Of a stretch of DNA of 64,000 bases, positions 41,496 through 49,538 are shown piece after piece. Every line of letters starts with the position of its first letter. Position 1 is the stretch's first letter. Under the pieces are notes generated by a model. That model made no database searches. It was not told the origin of the DNA and saw only the letters and a list, made by a program, of their open reading frames with translations. The stretch is from positions 205,980 through 269,979 of the forward strand of contig JBFMFR010000004.1 of assembly GCA_040752025.1 (NCBI GenBank), read 5' to 3'. The DNA comes from JBFMFR01 sp040752025. Its GTDB lineage: Bacteria > Chloroflexota > Anaerolineae > Anaerolineales > UBA4823. Made by a program: the position numbers and the translations under genes.

Positions 41496-42447
41496 TATAC
41501 AAGTTGTCAGAGTTGGCTCGTTCTGTCTGATTGCGATCGTTCTGCTTGCATGCCTCATGCCGGTCTGGTCGTTTGCGCCAGCAACTAATCTCACGTACAA
41601 GGGGCTCAAGCCGATCAAATTGCCGAGGGATGCCGGAGTGATCATGTCAGTGTCGCTCGATCCGACGGGGCAAAAGGCTGTAATCGGCGGGATACTGGAT
41701 GATAGACATTCCAGCATCCATGTGGTAGATCTGGTCAGTGGAAAAGTGCAAAACACTTTCACTACAGAGTCTTTCCCTTCGATTGGGGAAGTACAATGGA
41801 CATCGGACGGGAAAAGCATAAGTTTTGATGGCTTATCCAACCAGGACTGGACTGTCAACACCTATATCTGGAAGTTGGGTTTGAGTTCAGGCCCTCAGCT
41901 ACTCGCACCTGGAATTATAGCGACCTGGTCTTTAGATGGTTCACAACTGGCTACTGTTACCCCAGGCAATTCGATTTCCATTACCGATAGAAGTACCGGG
42001 AATTCCAAAGTGATCATTGCTTTTGATAAAGCATCTAAGAAGACAATCGTTGCCCTCGACTGGTCACCCGATGGCAACTGGCTGGTTCTGATTACCCTGG
42101 GTGAAAACCGTGGTTATGTTAGTCATCAGCTATACCGCATCCAGGCAAACGGCGAAAACTTACAACTTCTATTCGATGACCCTCCCCAAGGCCCAATTCT
42201 AGGCGATGCGCGCTGGATAGATGATGGAAAATGGATGGCAGTGCTGATGGGAACTTCTGGCGACCTGGGTATCAAGTTTGTATCTGCCGATGGCAAATTT
42301 GTCGTGGAACCGCTAAAGGGGTTGAAGGATATTGCGATAATGGATATTTCTGACGATGCATCCAGGGCAGTGGTAGCAGTGGGCAGGAAGCTGTATTCGC
42401 TAAATATCCTAGAAGCGATAGCCCCACTGTCGATTCAAGAGGTTTAA
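41485..42447 (+). CDS. Secreted TolB/WD40-like beta-propeller protein
   Basis: About 320 aa; TTG at 41485 is the best start in this frame (an earlier TTG at 41470 is possible). The N-terminus is a signal peptide (VGSFCLIAIVLLACLMPVWSFA). Blades include VSLDPTGQKAVIGG, WTSDGKSISF, ATWSLDGSQLATV and LDWSPDGNWLVLI. The ATG at 41492, in the ATGA overlap, is in another frame and stops after 12 codons (MIYKLSELARSV); one inserted base near 41515-41530 would fuse it to this frame, so a sequence error is likely. Confidence 0.65.
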   Translation: MANDIQVVRVGSFCLIAIVLLACLMPVWSFAPATNLTYKGLKPIKLPRDAGVIMSVSLDPTGQKAVIGGILDDRHSSIHVVDLVSGKVQNTFTTESFPSIGEVQWTSDGKSISFDGLSNQDWTVNTYIWKLGLSSGPQLLAPGIIATWSLDGSQLATVTPGNSISITDRSTGNSKVIIAFDKASKKTIVALDWSPDGNWLVLITLGENRGYVSHQLYRIQANGENLQLLFDDPPQGPILGDARWIDDGKWMAVLMGTSGDLGIKFVSADGKFVVEPLKGLKDIAIMDISDDASRAVVAVGRKLYSLNILEAIAPLSIQEV

Positions 42448-42489
42448 ACGTGTGAATAGTTCTCACTGCGCCGCGGAAAGGAGTTCCCG

Positions 42490-43197
42490 ATGAAAAACAG
42501 GTTTAATTGGCTGGGCCTGCTCGCCGGGGCGCTGCTCGCCGCCGGGCTGGTGCGCCGCGCCCGCCGGGGGTCCCCGCTGCCCACCTCCGCCTGGCTGCCG
42601 GTCCTGATCCAACAGCACGGCGAAGACGAAGGCCGCGCCTTGCTCGCCCGGGCTGAGGCGCGTTACCACCATCTGGTAGGGGCGCACGGCGTGCGCCCTT
42701 TGCCGCGTTCCCCCGCCCTGCGCCGCCACCTGCGCCAGAGCATCCTGCCCGGCTTGGCCATTTACCAGGCCCAGCTCGAGTTCCACCACGGTGGGCGCCA
42801 GGCAGCCCTGGACGAGATCAACGCCCTGTTCTACGCCTGGACCAAGCACCTGTACCGCCCGACGATGCGCATGCTGGGACGTTTCCCGCGCCCTTTCGGC
42901 GTTTTCCGCCTGGGCCTGGCCCTGCGCATGAGCGAGTTTCCTCTCGAAGGCTGGCAGACCACCTGGCGCGAGAACAGCCCGCAGCGCGTGGCCTTCGACA
43001 TGCACACCTGCTTCTACCTCCGCACGCTCACGACTTACGGCGCGCCCGAACTGACCCCCAGCTTCTGCCAGATCGACGACTGGATGGGAGCGATGCTGCC
43101 CGCCTCCATCACCTTCCACCGCACCCAGACCCTGGGGCGCGGCGGCGAGCGCTGCGACTTTTGCTACGCATCGACCGGGGCAAAATATGACAAATAA
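42490..43197 (+). CDS. L-2-amino-thiazoline-4-carboxylate hydrolase-like protein
   Basis: 235 aa; AAAGGAG upstream. One hydrophobic N-terminal helix (WLGLLAGALLAAGLV), then the globular part with FYLRTLTTYGAPELTPSFCQIDDWM and TQTLGRGGERCDFCYAST, which matches the ATC-hydrolase-type domain (PF14196), used in conversion of aminothiazoline carboxylate to cysteine. Membership is a moderate call. Part of the segment VGAHGVRPLP is encoded by a dispersed palindrome (42676-42698). It ends just before the LIM-domain gene. Confidence 0.65.
   Translation: MKNRFNWLGLLAGALLAAGLVRRARRGSPLPTSAWLPVLIQQHGEDEGRALLARAEARYHHLVGAHGVRPLPRSPALRRHLRQSILPGLAIYQAQLEFHHGGRQAALDEINALFYAWTKHLYRPTMRMLGRFPRPFGVFRLGLALRMSEFPLEGWQTTWRENSPQRVAFDMHTCFYLRTLTTYGAPELTPSFCQIDDWMGAMLPASITFHRTQTLGRGGERCDFCYASTGAKYDK
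42676..42698 (+). repeat. GGC-loop palindromic repeat inside a coding region
   Basis: GTAG-GGGCGCAC-GGC-GTGCGCCC lies in frame inside the ATC-hydrolase-like gene and encodes VGAHGVR-like residues. All 23 bases are identical to the intergenic copy at 48871-48893. Confidence 0.8.
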
Positions 43198-43227
43198 CAC
43201 GTGACAGTTCGGGGGAGATTTGTCATA
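43186..43227 (+). promoter_or_regulatory. Inverted repeat before the LIM-DA1 gene
   Basis: TATGACAAAT (43186-43195) and ATTTGTCATA (43218-43227) pair perfectly over 10 bases with 22 between them. The left arm holds the stop codon region of the previous gene and the right arm ends 11 bases before the ATG at 43239. It could be an operator or an RNA hairpin that controls translation. Confidence 0.4.
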
Positions 43228-43238
43228 ATCAATGCACG

Positions 43239-44507
43239 ATGGAATACTGCCCCGCCTGCCGCCGTCCGGTCGAAGGCCGCAGCCTGAGCGCCCTGGGGCG
43301 CACCTGGCATGTGGGCTGCTTCGTGTGCGCCGAGTGCAAGTGGCCGCTCTCGGGCAGCTTCATCGCCAAAGACGGCCAGCCTTACCACGAAGGCTGCTAC
43401 CACCAGCGCTTCAGCCCGCGCTGCGCTGGCTGCGGCCAGCCGCTCACCGGCGAGTACATCACTGCCCTGGAGCAGAACTGGCACGCCGAACACTTCGCCT
43501 GCGCCAACTGCCAGCGCCCCATCTCCGGCGGGCAGTTCTACGAGAAGGACGGGCGCCCCTTGTGCGCCGATTGCTACCAGCAGGCCTACAGCCCGCGCTG
43601 CGCCGCCTGCGGGGAGCCGCTCACCGGCGAATACGTCACCGCCCTGGGGCAAACCTGGCACGCCGGGCACTTCACCTGCGCCGGCTGCGGCAAACCCTTC
43701 CGCGGCAAGCGCTTCCTGGAAAAGGAAGGCCGCCCATATTGCAAAGACTGCTACCAGGAACGCTTCAACCCGCGCTGCCACGTTTGCCAGCAGCCCATGT
43801 CCGGCCGCTACCTGAGCAACGCCTGGGGCGACCAATTTTGTGAGCGCCACGTGAAGGAGCTGCCTAAATGCTTTAGCTGCGAGCGCCTGGTGTGCGACAG
43901 CCTGACGGGCGGCGGGGTGCGTTACGACGACAAACGCTGGATGTGCACCCGCTGCCGGCGCACGGCCGTTGATCAAGAGCGCCAGGCGGCGGCGCTGCTC
44001 AAGACCGTGCAGCGCGCCCTGGACGGGCGCGGCCTGGGCTTTGCCGGGGCCAGTTTCCCGCTGCGCCTGGTCGACCAGCCCGAGCTCAAGCGCCTGTCCA
44101 CCCGCCGCCAGACCGCCGTCCTGGCCGGCGTGACGCGCACCCAGGTGGTTACCCAGGCCGGGCGAGAGCTGGGCCGCCAGGTGCAGGAGATCGCCATCCT
44201 GCACGGCCTGCCCGCCGAGCACTTCGCCGCCGTGGCCGCCCACGAGCTGGGCCACGCCTGGCTGTTCACTCACTGCTTCGACGGCCTGCCGCTGCAAGTC
44301 GAAGAGGGCCTGTGTGAGTTGAGCGCCTACCTCTGGCTGCAAGCCCAGGACACCCCACATACGCGCTTCCGCCTGGAAGCCATGCAAAACAACCCCGACC
44401 CCACCTACGGCGAGGGCTTCCGCAAGGCGCTGAAAGCCATGCAGCGCTACGGCCTGGACGGCTTATTGGAGCGCCTGCGCGACAAGCGCCGCTGGCCGCC
44501 GCTCTAA
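43239..44507 (+). CDS. Bacterial LIM-domain protein with DA1-like metallopeptidase domain
   Basis: 422 aa, no signal peptide. Three complete LIM zinc fingers (about 4-56, 62-115, 121-175), each C-x2-C-x(16-17)-H-x2-C/H-x2-C-x2-C then Cys pairs. A fourth LIM-like finger with the segment FCERHVKELPKCFSCERL and CTRCRR (about 180-250) resembles the zinc-ribbon linker of plant DA1. A DA1-like domain follows with EIAILHGLP, then HELGHAW (His335, Glu336, His339) and VEEGLCELSAYLWL, where Glu355/356 is the likely third ligand. Plant DA1 enzymes are ubiquitin-activated peptidases with one LIM domain. The role in bacteria is unknown. No Shine-Dalgarno is close to the ATG. Confidence 0.85.
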   Translation: MEYCPACRRPVEGRSLSALGRTWHVGCFVCAECKWPLSGSFIAKDGQPYHEGCYHQRFSPRCAGCGQPLTGEYITALEQNWHAEHFACANCQRPISGGQFYEKDGRPLCADCYQQAYSPRCAACGEPLTGEYVTALGQTWHAGHFTCAGCGKPFRGKRFLEKEGRPYCKDCYQERFNPRCHVCQQPMSGRYLSNAWGDQFCERHVKELPKCFSCERLVCDSLTGGGVRYDDKRWMCTRCRRTAVDQERQAAALLKTVQRALDGRGLGFAGASFPLRLVDQPELKRLSTRRQTAVLAGVTRTQVVTQAGRELGRQVQEIAILHGLPAEHFAAVAAHELGHAWLFTHCFDGLPLQVEEGLCELSAYLWLQAQDTPHTRFRLEAMQNNPDPTYGEGFRKALKAMQRYGLDGLLERLRDKRRWPPL

Positions 44508-47134
44508 AGCAGCCCCATCTCCCGGGCGAAGGCCGCCGCCTCGCCGCGCGAGCTGGCTCCCAGGCGGTCCATGATGTTGGCCAGGTGGCTTTTGACCGTG
44601 GGCAGGCTGAGCACCAGCGCATCGGCGATGGCCTGGTTGCTGTAGCCCGCCGCCACCAGGCGCAGCACTTCCATCTGGCGGGCCGTCAGGGGCGCCGCGC
44701 TGGCAGGCGAAACGCCCGCCAGGCCGGCCTGCTCCAGCAGTTCGGCGGCCTGCCCGGCGCGCAGGTTCTTCGTTACGGCCAGGCGCAGCAGCGGGGCGAT
44801 CAGCGGCATCTCTTGCAGGATGTCCCCGGGAGTCTGGTCGCGCTGGCTGCGCGCCAGGGCGCTCTCCAGGTACTCCAGCGCCTGGCGCGGCTGGTCCCAG
44901 CGCTGGTACAGGGCCGCCAGCAGCAGGCGCGCCGAGGCGTACACCTGCGAGATTTCCTCCTGGCGCTGCATCTCCAGGGCGGCCAGCAGGTGTTTCTCGG
45001 CGGCGGCGAAGCGCCGGGCGGACATCTCGAGCATGCCGGCCAGCATGGCTTGCAGGGTGTGTACGTGGGGCAGCTTGGGCTCCAGTTCAACCAGCTCCAG
45101 GTAGGCCAGTTGGGCTTCGTCGCAGCGCCCTTGCAGCCAGTGCAGGCGCGCCAGCGGGAACAGCCCGCCGCCGGTCAGCGCCCGGTTGAGCGGGTTGTCG
45201 GCGGCCTGGGCCAGCAGGCGCTGGGCGGCTTGCTCGGCCGCGGCGTAATCCCCCAGGGCGGCGCAGGCGCTGCTGATCGCCAGGCAGGCGTTGATCCCCA
45301 GGAAGGTGTAGCCGCCCAACTGCGCCTTGGCCGCCAGGGCCGCCCGCCCGGTCTGGATGGCCTGCCGCAGCCGGCCGCGGCGCAGGTGCACACCCGCCAG
45401 CGTGTCGCCCAGCCCCAGCCGCAGCGGGGCGGCTTTCTCGCCGTAGCGCTCCAGGCTTTGCTGGAAGGCGGCTTCGATCTGCTCGAGCGCCCCGGGTAGG
45501 TGGGTGAACTCCGGCCCCAGGTACAGCGATAGCAGGTACCACAGGAAGGGCTCGTCGGCGGCGCGCGCCAGCGTGATCGCCTCGGCCAGGTCGTGGCTGG
45601 CGCGCCCGGAACTGCCTGTTCCGCCGCGCTCGTAATATCCGGCGAACAGGGCCAGCGAGGTGCGCAGCATGCGGAAGTGGATCTGCTCCGCCGGGCCGAG
45701 GGCCTGCGCCTCAGCCTGGGCGATGTGCCTGGCGCAGGCGATGAAATCGGCGCGCAGGAAGGCCAGCGCCCCGGCCCCCACCAGCAGCGCCCCGCGCGCC
45801 GCTCCCGGCGCGGGGGCCTGCAAGGCGGCGTCGATGGCGGCCTGGGCGGCGGGAATGTCGCCGCGCAGCAGCAGCGACATGGCGCGCAGGTAGCCCAGGC
45901 GCGGGCGCTGCGCCACCACCTCGCCCGGCAGGCGCGCCAGCCAGGCGGCCAGGGTCTCCTGGCGGCCCTGCTGGAAGTAGGCTTCGCCCGTGCTTTCCAG
46001 CAGGTCGGCGGCCGGCTGCCACTCCTGGGCCGCCAGCCAGTGCTGCAGGGCGCGTCCCGGTTCCCCCACCAGCCTGGCGGCGCGGCGGTGTAATTCCAGG
46101 CAGCGTTCGGGGGAGGCGCGCTGCAGCTCGCTGCGCAGGAAGGCGGCGAACAGGCTGTGGTAGCGGTAGCGCGGCCCGGCGTCTGCTTCTTCGGCGGTTC
46201 TGCTGATGAACAGGTTGCGCCGGTAGAGTTCTTCCAGCCATTCCCCGGCCCGGCTGTGGCCGGTAACCTGGTAGCACAGGCGTGGGGTGAACTCCTCCAG
46301 GATGGAAGTCTCCAGCAGGAAGCGGCGCAGCGTTTCAGGCTGCCCGGCCAGCACCTCCTCGGCCAGGTAATCGAAGCTGGAGGCGTCGACCAGGCCGGGA
46401 TGGCGCTCCACGTCAGACGGAGGGCGCGGGCGGCGCGCCAGCAGGATCATGCCCGCCACCCAGCCCTCGGTGCGCCGGTGCAGCTCCACCAGCTCGGCCT
46501 CCGCCAGGCGCAGCTCCAGCAGGGCGTTGAGCTGGCGGGTCTCGTCCAGGTCGAAGCGCAGGTCGCCGGACAGGCATTCGATCACCTGGCGGCGGGCGCG
46601 CAGGCGGCTCAGGCGCAGCGGCGGTGTGTGGCGGGTCGAGATGGCCAGGTGCAGCCCGGCGGGCAGGTGCGCCAGCAGGGCGGCCAGGGCGGCGTAGATG
46701 GCCGGGTTGCTGATCTCGTGCAGGTCGTCCAGCACGAGCAGGCGCGGCGCCGGGGCGCTGGCGGCGGCGTTGACCAGGGCGGGCATGGCCTGGCGCAGGG
46801 ATACCCCGCCGCTCATGCCCGCCGAGAGCAGCAGGTCATCCACTTCTTGCTGGAATTCGGGCAGCTCGGCGGACAGCGCCTGCCCCAGGGCGGCCAGGAA
46901 GCGCACCGGGTCGTCGTCTTCCGCCTCCAGGTTCAGCCAGGCCAGGCGGTACTCCGGGCAGACCTGCGGCAGGCCGGCCAGCAGGGTGGTCTTGCCGTAG
47001 CCGGCCGGGGCGCACACCAGCAGCAGGCGGCTCTCGGGCAGCTCGTCTTTCAGCCAGGCGGCCAGCGCCGGGCGGGGCAGGGTGTCCTGGCGCAGGGCGG
47101 GCGGGGTGAACTTGGTGCGCGGCAAATCGGGCAT
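44504..47134 (-). CDS. MalT-like LuxR-family regulator (LAL type)
   Basis: 876 aa. An N-terminal STAND ATPase has Walker A APAGYGKTT and a Walker B-like LLVLDDLHE. A long TPR-like helical region (about 320-800) follows, then a C-terminal LuxR HTH (LTARQMEVLRLVAAGYSN, LSLPTVKSHLANIMDRLG). Length is typical of large ATP-binding LuxR regulators. Its end overlaps the convergent LIM gene by four bases. It may control the nearby kinase gene at 47261, which is divergent, but there is no direct evidence. Confidence 0.9.
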   Translation of the reverse strand: MPDLPRTKFTPPALRQDTLPRPALAAWLKDELPESRLLLVCAPAGYGKTTLLAGLPQVCPEYRLAWLNLEAEDDDPVRFLAALGQALSAELPEFQQEVDDLLLSAGMSGGVSLRQAMPALVNAAASAPAPRLLVLDDLHEISNPAIYAALAALLAHLPAGLHLAISTRHTPPLRLSRLRARRQVIECLSGDLRFDLDETRQLNALLELRLAEAELVELHRRTEGWVAGMILLARRPRPPSDVERHPGLVDASSFDYLAEEVLAGQPETLRRFLLETSILEEFTPRLCYQVTGHSRAGEWLEELYRRNLFISRTAEEADAGPRYRYHSLFAAFLRSELQRASPERCLELHRRAARLVGEPGRALQHWLAAQEWQPAADLLESTGEAYFQQGRQETLAAWLARLPGEVVAQRPRLGYLRAMSLLLRGDIPAAQAAIDAALQAPAPGAARGALLVGAGALAFLRADFIACARHIAQAEAQALGPAEQIHFRMLRTSLALFAGYYERGGTGSSGRASHDLAEAITLARAADEPFLWYLLSLYLGPEFTHLPGALEQIEAAFQQSLERYGEKAAPLRLGLGDTLAGVHLRRGRLRQAIQTGRAALAAKAQLGGYTFLGINACLAISSACAALGDYAAAEQAAQRLLAQAADNPLNRALTGGGLFPLARLHWLQGRCDEAQLAYLELVELEPKLPHVHTLQAMLAGMLEMSARRFAAAEKHLLAALEMQRQEEISQVYASARLLLAALYQRWDQPRQALEYLESALARSQRDQTPGDILQEMPLIAPLLRLAVTKNLRAGQAAELLEQAGLAGVSPASAAPLTARQMEVLRLVAAGYSNQAIADALVLSLPTVKSHLANIMDRLGASSRGEAAAFAREMGLL

Positions 47135-47220
47135 ACCCTTATTTTAATGGGGATTCCATTCTTAAGGATGAGATTTTGCCGCCAAAAGGATGTATGCTTA
47201 AATGTATAATCTGCGAACGT

Positions 47221-47239
47221 TCTGCGCCAATCTGCGGAT
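47221..47239 (+). repeat. Dispersed TCTGCG repeat
   Basis: The 19-base word TCTGCGCCAATCTGCGGAT is found between the divergent genes at 47134 and 47261. Its reverse complement, lacking one C, is found at 52975-52992 upstream of the minisatellite. A small dispersed repeat family. Confidence 0.5.
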
Positions 47240-47260
47240 CAAAGAGAACAGGAGCTGACC

Positions 47261-48838
47261 ATGAGCGGAGATGATCGTTATATCCTGTCTGTAGACCTGG
47301 GCACTTCGAGCGTCAAGGTGGCCCTGATTTCTACCCACGGGCGGGTGCTGGGCTGGGAGGCCGAGCCCCTGCGCCTGTACCTGACCCCCGACGGCGGCGC
47401 CGAGCAGAACCCGGACGAGTGGTGGGCGGCCTTCCTGGCGGCCTCGACGCGCCTGCTGGGGCGCGGCCTGGCGCACACGCAAGAGATCGCCGCGGTGTGC
47501 TGCTCGACGCAGGGCGAAGGCACCGTGCCGGTCGACCGCCAGGGGCGCGCTTTGATGAACTGCATCCTGTGGATGGACATGCGCGCCGCCCCGTACCTGC
47601 GTAAGCAGATGGGCGGGCTGGTCAACATCGACGGGGCCAGCGCCGGGCGCGTCCTGCGCTGGATCCGGCTGACCGGCGGCATGCCCTCCATGACCGGCAA
47701 GGACCCCGCCGGGCACATGCTGCTGGTGCGTGAGGCCTTCCCGCAGGTCTACGAACAGACCTATAAGTTTCTTAACGTGCTGGATTACATGAACCTGCGC
47801 CTGACCGGGCGCTTCACCGCCACGGTCGATTCGATCCTGACTTCCTGGGTGACGGATAACCGCCACAGCCAGCGTATCGCCTACCACCCGCAGCTCGTGG
47901 CGGACAGCGGCATCGAGGCCGGTAAGTTCCCCGAGATCGTGGCCTGCACGGCGGTGCTGGGGCCCTTGCAGCCCGAGGCGGCCCAGGCCCTGGGATTGAG
48001 TGAAGGCGTGCAGGTGGTGGCGGGGGCCATCGACAACACCGCGGCGGCCATCGGCTCGGGGGCGGTGCAGGACTACCAGGCGCACCTGTACATCGGCACT
48101 TCCTCGTGGATGGCGGCGCACGTGCCCTTCAAGAAGACCGACATCGCCTCCCACCTGGCCTCCGTGCCCTGCGCCCGCCCGCAGCGCTACCTGCTGACCG
48201 CCTTGCAGGCCACCGCCGGCGGCAACCTGAACTTCCTGCGCGACCAGATCCTCTACCACCAGGACGAGCTGCTGGCCGAAGCGCAGGCCCCGGACGTGTT
48301 CAAGATCTTCGACGCCATCGTGGCGCGCACCCCGCCGGGCAGCAACGGTGTGCTCTACACGCCCTGGATTTGGGGCGAGCGCGCCCCGGTGGACGACCGC
48401 TGCCTGCGCGCCGGGCTGCTCAACATCTCGCTGAACAACAGCCGTGAGGACATCATCCGCGCTTTCTACGAGGGGGTGGCCTTCAACACGCGCTGGCTCT
48501 TGGCCCCGGTCGAGAAGTTCCTCGGGCGTGAAGTCACCTCGATCAACCTGGTGGGCGGGGGCGGCAACTCGGACGCCTGGTGCCAGATCTTCGCCGACGT
48601 GCTGGGGGTGAGCGTGCGCCAGGTGCAGGACCCTATCCAGGCCAACGCCCGCGGCGCTGCCTGGATCGCCGCCGTCGGGCTGGGCGAGATCGGCTTCGAC
48701 GACATCCCGGAGCTGGTCAGCTTCCGGCATACCTACGCGCCTGACCCGGGACTGCGCAGCCTGTACGAGGCCCGCTTCGCCGAGTTCGTGGCGGTCTACC
48801 GCCAGATGCGCGGGGTTTACCGCCGCCTGAACGCCTGA
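47261..48838 (+). CDS. FGGY-family carbohydrate kinase (xylulokinase-like)
   Basis: 525 aa, AGGAG upstream. N-terminal VDLGTSSVKVALI holds the phosphate-binding loop; TQGEGTVPVDRQG and ILWMDMR follow in the same order as in xylulokinases, and the C-terminal lobe has NLVGGGGNSDAWCQIFADVLG and ANARGAAWIAA. Substrate is most likely a ketopentose or a similar sugar alcohol. The class II aldolase at 52195 could be downstream in a path, but they are not in one operon. A dispersed palindrome lies right after its stop codon. Confidence 0.88.
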   Translation: MSGDDRYILSVDLGTSSVKVALISTHGRVLGWEAEPLRLYLTPDGGAEQNPDEWWAAFLAASTRLLGRGLAHTQEIAAVCCSTQGEGTVPVDRQGRALMNCILWMDMRAAPYLRKQMGGLVNIDGASAGRVLRWIRLTGGMPSMTGKDPAGHMLLVREAFPQVYEQTYKFLNVLDYMNLRLTGRFTATVDSILTSWVTDNRHSQRIAYHPQLVADSGIEAGKFPEIVACTAVLGPLQPEAAQALGLSEGVQVVAGAIDNTAAAIGSGAVQDYQAHLYIGTSSWMAAHVPFKKTDIASHLASVPCARPQRYLLTALQATAGGNLNFLRDQILYHQDELLAEAQAPDVFKIFDAIVARTPPGSNGVLYTPWIWGERAPVDDRCLRAGLLNISLNNSREDIIRAFYEGVAFNTRWLLAPVEKFLGREVTSINLVGGGGNSDAWCQIFADVLGVSVRQVQDPIQANARGAAWIAAVGLGEIGFDDIPELVSFRHTYAPDPGLRSLYEARFAEFVAVYRQMRGVYRRLNA

Positions 48839-48915
48839 CCCCTCCAGCCTGTACCTGCCCCAACCAACTTGTAGGGGCGCACGGCGTGCGCCCTGAATGG
48901 CTGACCCCTCCAGCC
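48835..48915 (+). repeat. Palindromic repeat flanked by a 15-base direct repeat
   Basis: The 15-mer CTGACCCCTCCAGCC occurs at 48835-48849 (covering the kinase stop codon) and again at 48901-48915. The 51 bases between them hold the GGC-loop palindrome at 48871-48893. The layout looks like an insert that duplicated its target. Confidence 0.6.
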
Positions 48916-48974
48916 GCACAGATGGTAAAATGATATCGAGACAATCGAATCTAGTTTCCTGGAGGGTTTTTACA

Positions 48975-49238
48975 ATGATTGAACTACACCTGGAAAACAC
49001 GATCATCGCTTTTGATGGGCGCGTCATCGAAGCATTCCCACAGGGCCAGGCTGCGAGCCGCTATCATGTTGCCAATGTCAGGACAGCCGGCATTGTATCG
49101 GACAAGAAGGGGCGGCAGAGTCTCCAAATCTTTATGCAGGGCGGCGGCGGCTTTGCCACAGCCCAATTATCGCCGGAGGCGGCCCAGCAGGCACAAATGA
49201 TGATTGCTGAAATAAAAAGGGTTAGACCCGATCTATAA
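48975..49238 (+). CDS. Small hypothetical protein (87 aa)
   Basis: ATG at 48975 with GGAGGG upstream. Soluble, mixed beta/alpha: MIELHLENTIIAFD, SRYHVANVRTAGIVSDKKG, SLQIFMQGGGGFATAQLS, then a helix. The pattern is compatible with a small PH-like or antenna fold, but I cannot assign a family. It may form a unit with the two small genes after it, which are on the same strand with 60 bases between. Confidence 0.55.
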   Translation: MIELHLENTIIAFDGRVIEAFPQGQAASRYHVANVRTAGIVSDKKGRQSLQIFMQGGGGFATAQLSPEAAQQAQMMIAEIKRVRPDL

Positions 49239-49300
49239 ATTTGTCGGCGCGCATTTGAATACATCGGCGAATCATTCCCAACTTGTCGGGGAGATCAGGC

Positions 49301-49537
49301 ATGACATTCATTCAACAATTCTTGATGGCTGTGCTGCCCAGGGCATGGGCAGAAGATCTGCGCGCTGAGTCGCTCACCTGGATGATCCATTGTACGTGCG
49401 GCTTCGAACGCTCGGTTTGGGAAAGCGGGGGCATGCGCTGGAAAGCTAAGGGTAACCCAAAGCAGTTGCGGGCCTGTCCACAGTGCGGGCAGCGGACCTG
49501 GCACACGGTTTACCGGAAATCAGGGGGCAGTGGTTGA
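49301..49537 (+). CDS. Small zinc-ribbon-like protein
   Basis: 78 aa. Cys residues in CTCGF and CPQCGQRTWH form two pairs typical of a zinc ribbon. Between them is a basic segment (MRWKAKGNPKQLRA). There is a possible short hydrophobic start. ATG at 49301 is preceded by GGGGAGATCAGG. The end overlaps the region just before the next ATG at 49539, so it probably belongs to the same transcript. Confidence 0.55.
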   Translation: MTFIQQFLMAVLPRAWAEDLRAESLTWMIHCTCGFERSVWESGGMRWKAKGNPKQLRACPQCGQRTWHTVYRKSGGSG

Positions 49538-49538
49538 A

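Noticed and set aside
47176..47210. Possible promoter with TATAAT at 47205 before the FGGY kinase
   Set aside because: No acceptable -35 box at 16-18 bases: TTGCCG is 23 bases away.
47198..49027. 609-codon minus-strand frame opposite the FGGY kinase
   Set aside because: Antisense shadow, no motif; the kinase frame is complete with a ribosome site.
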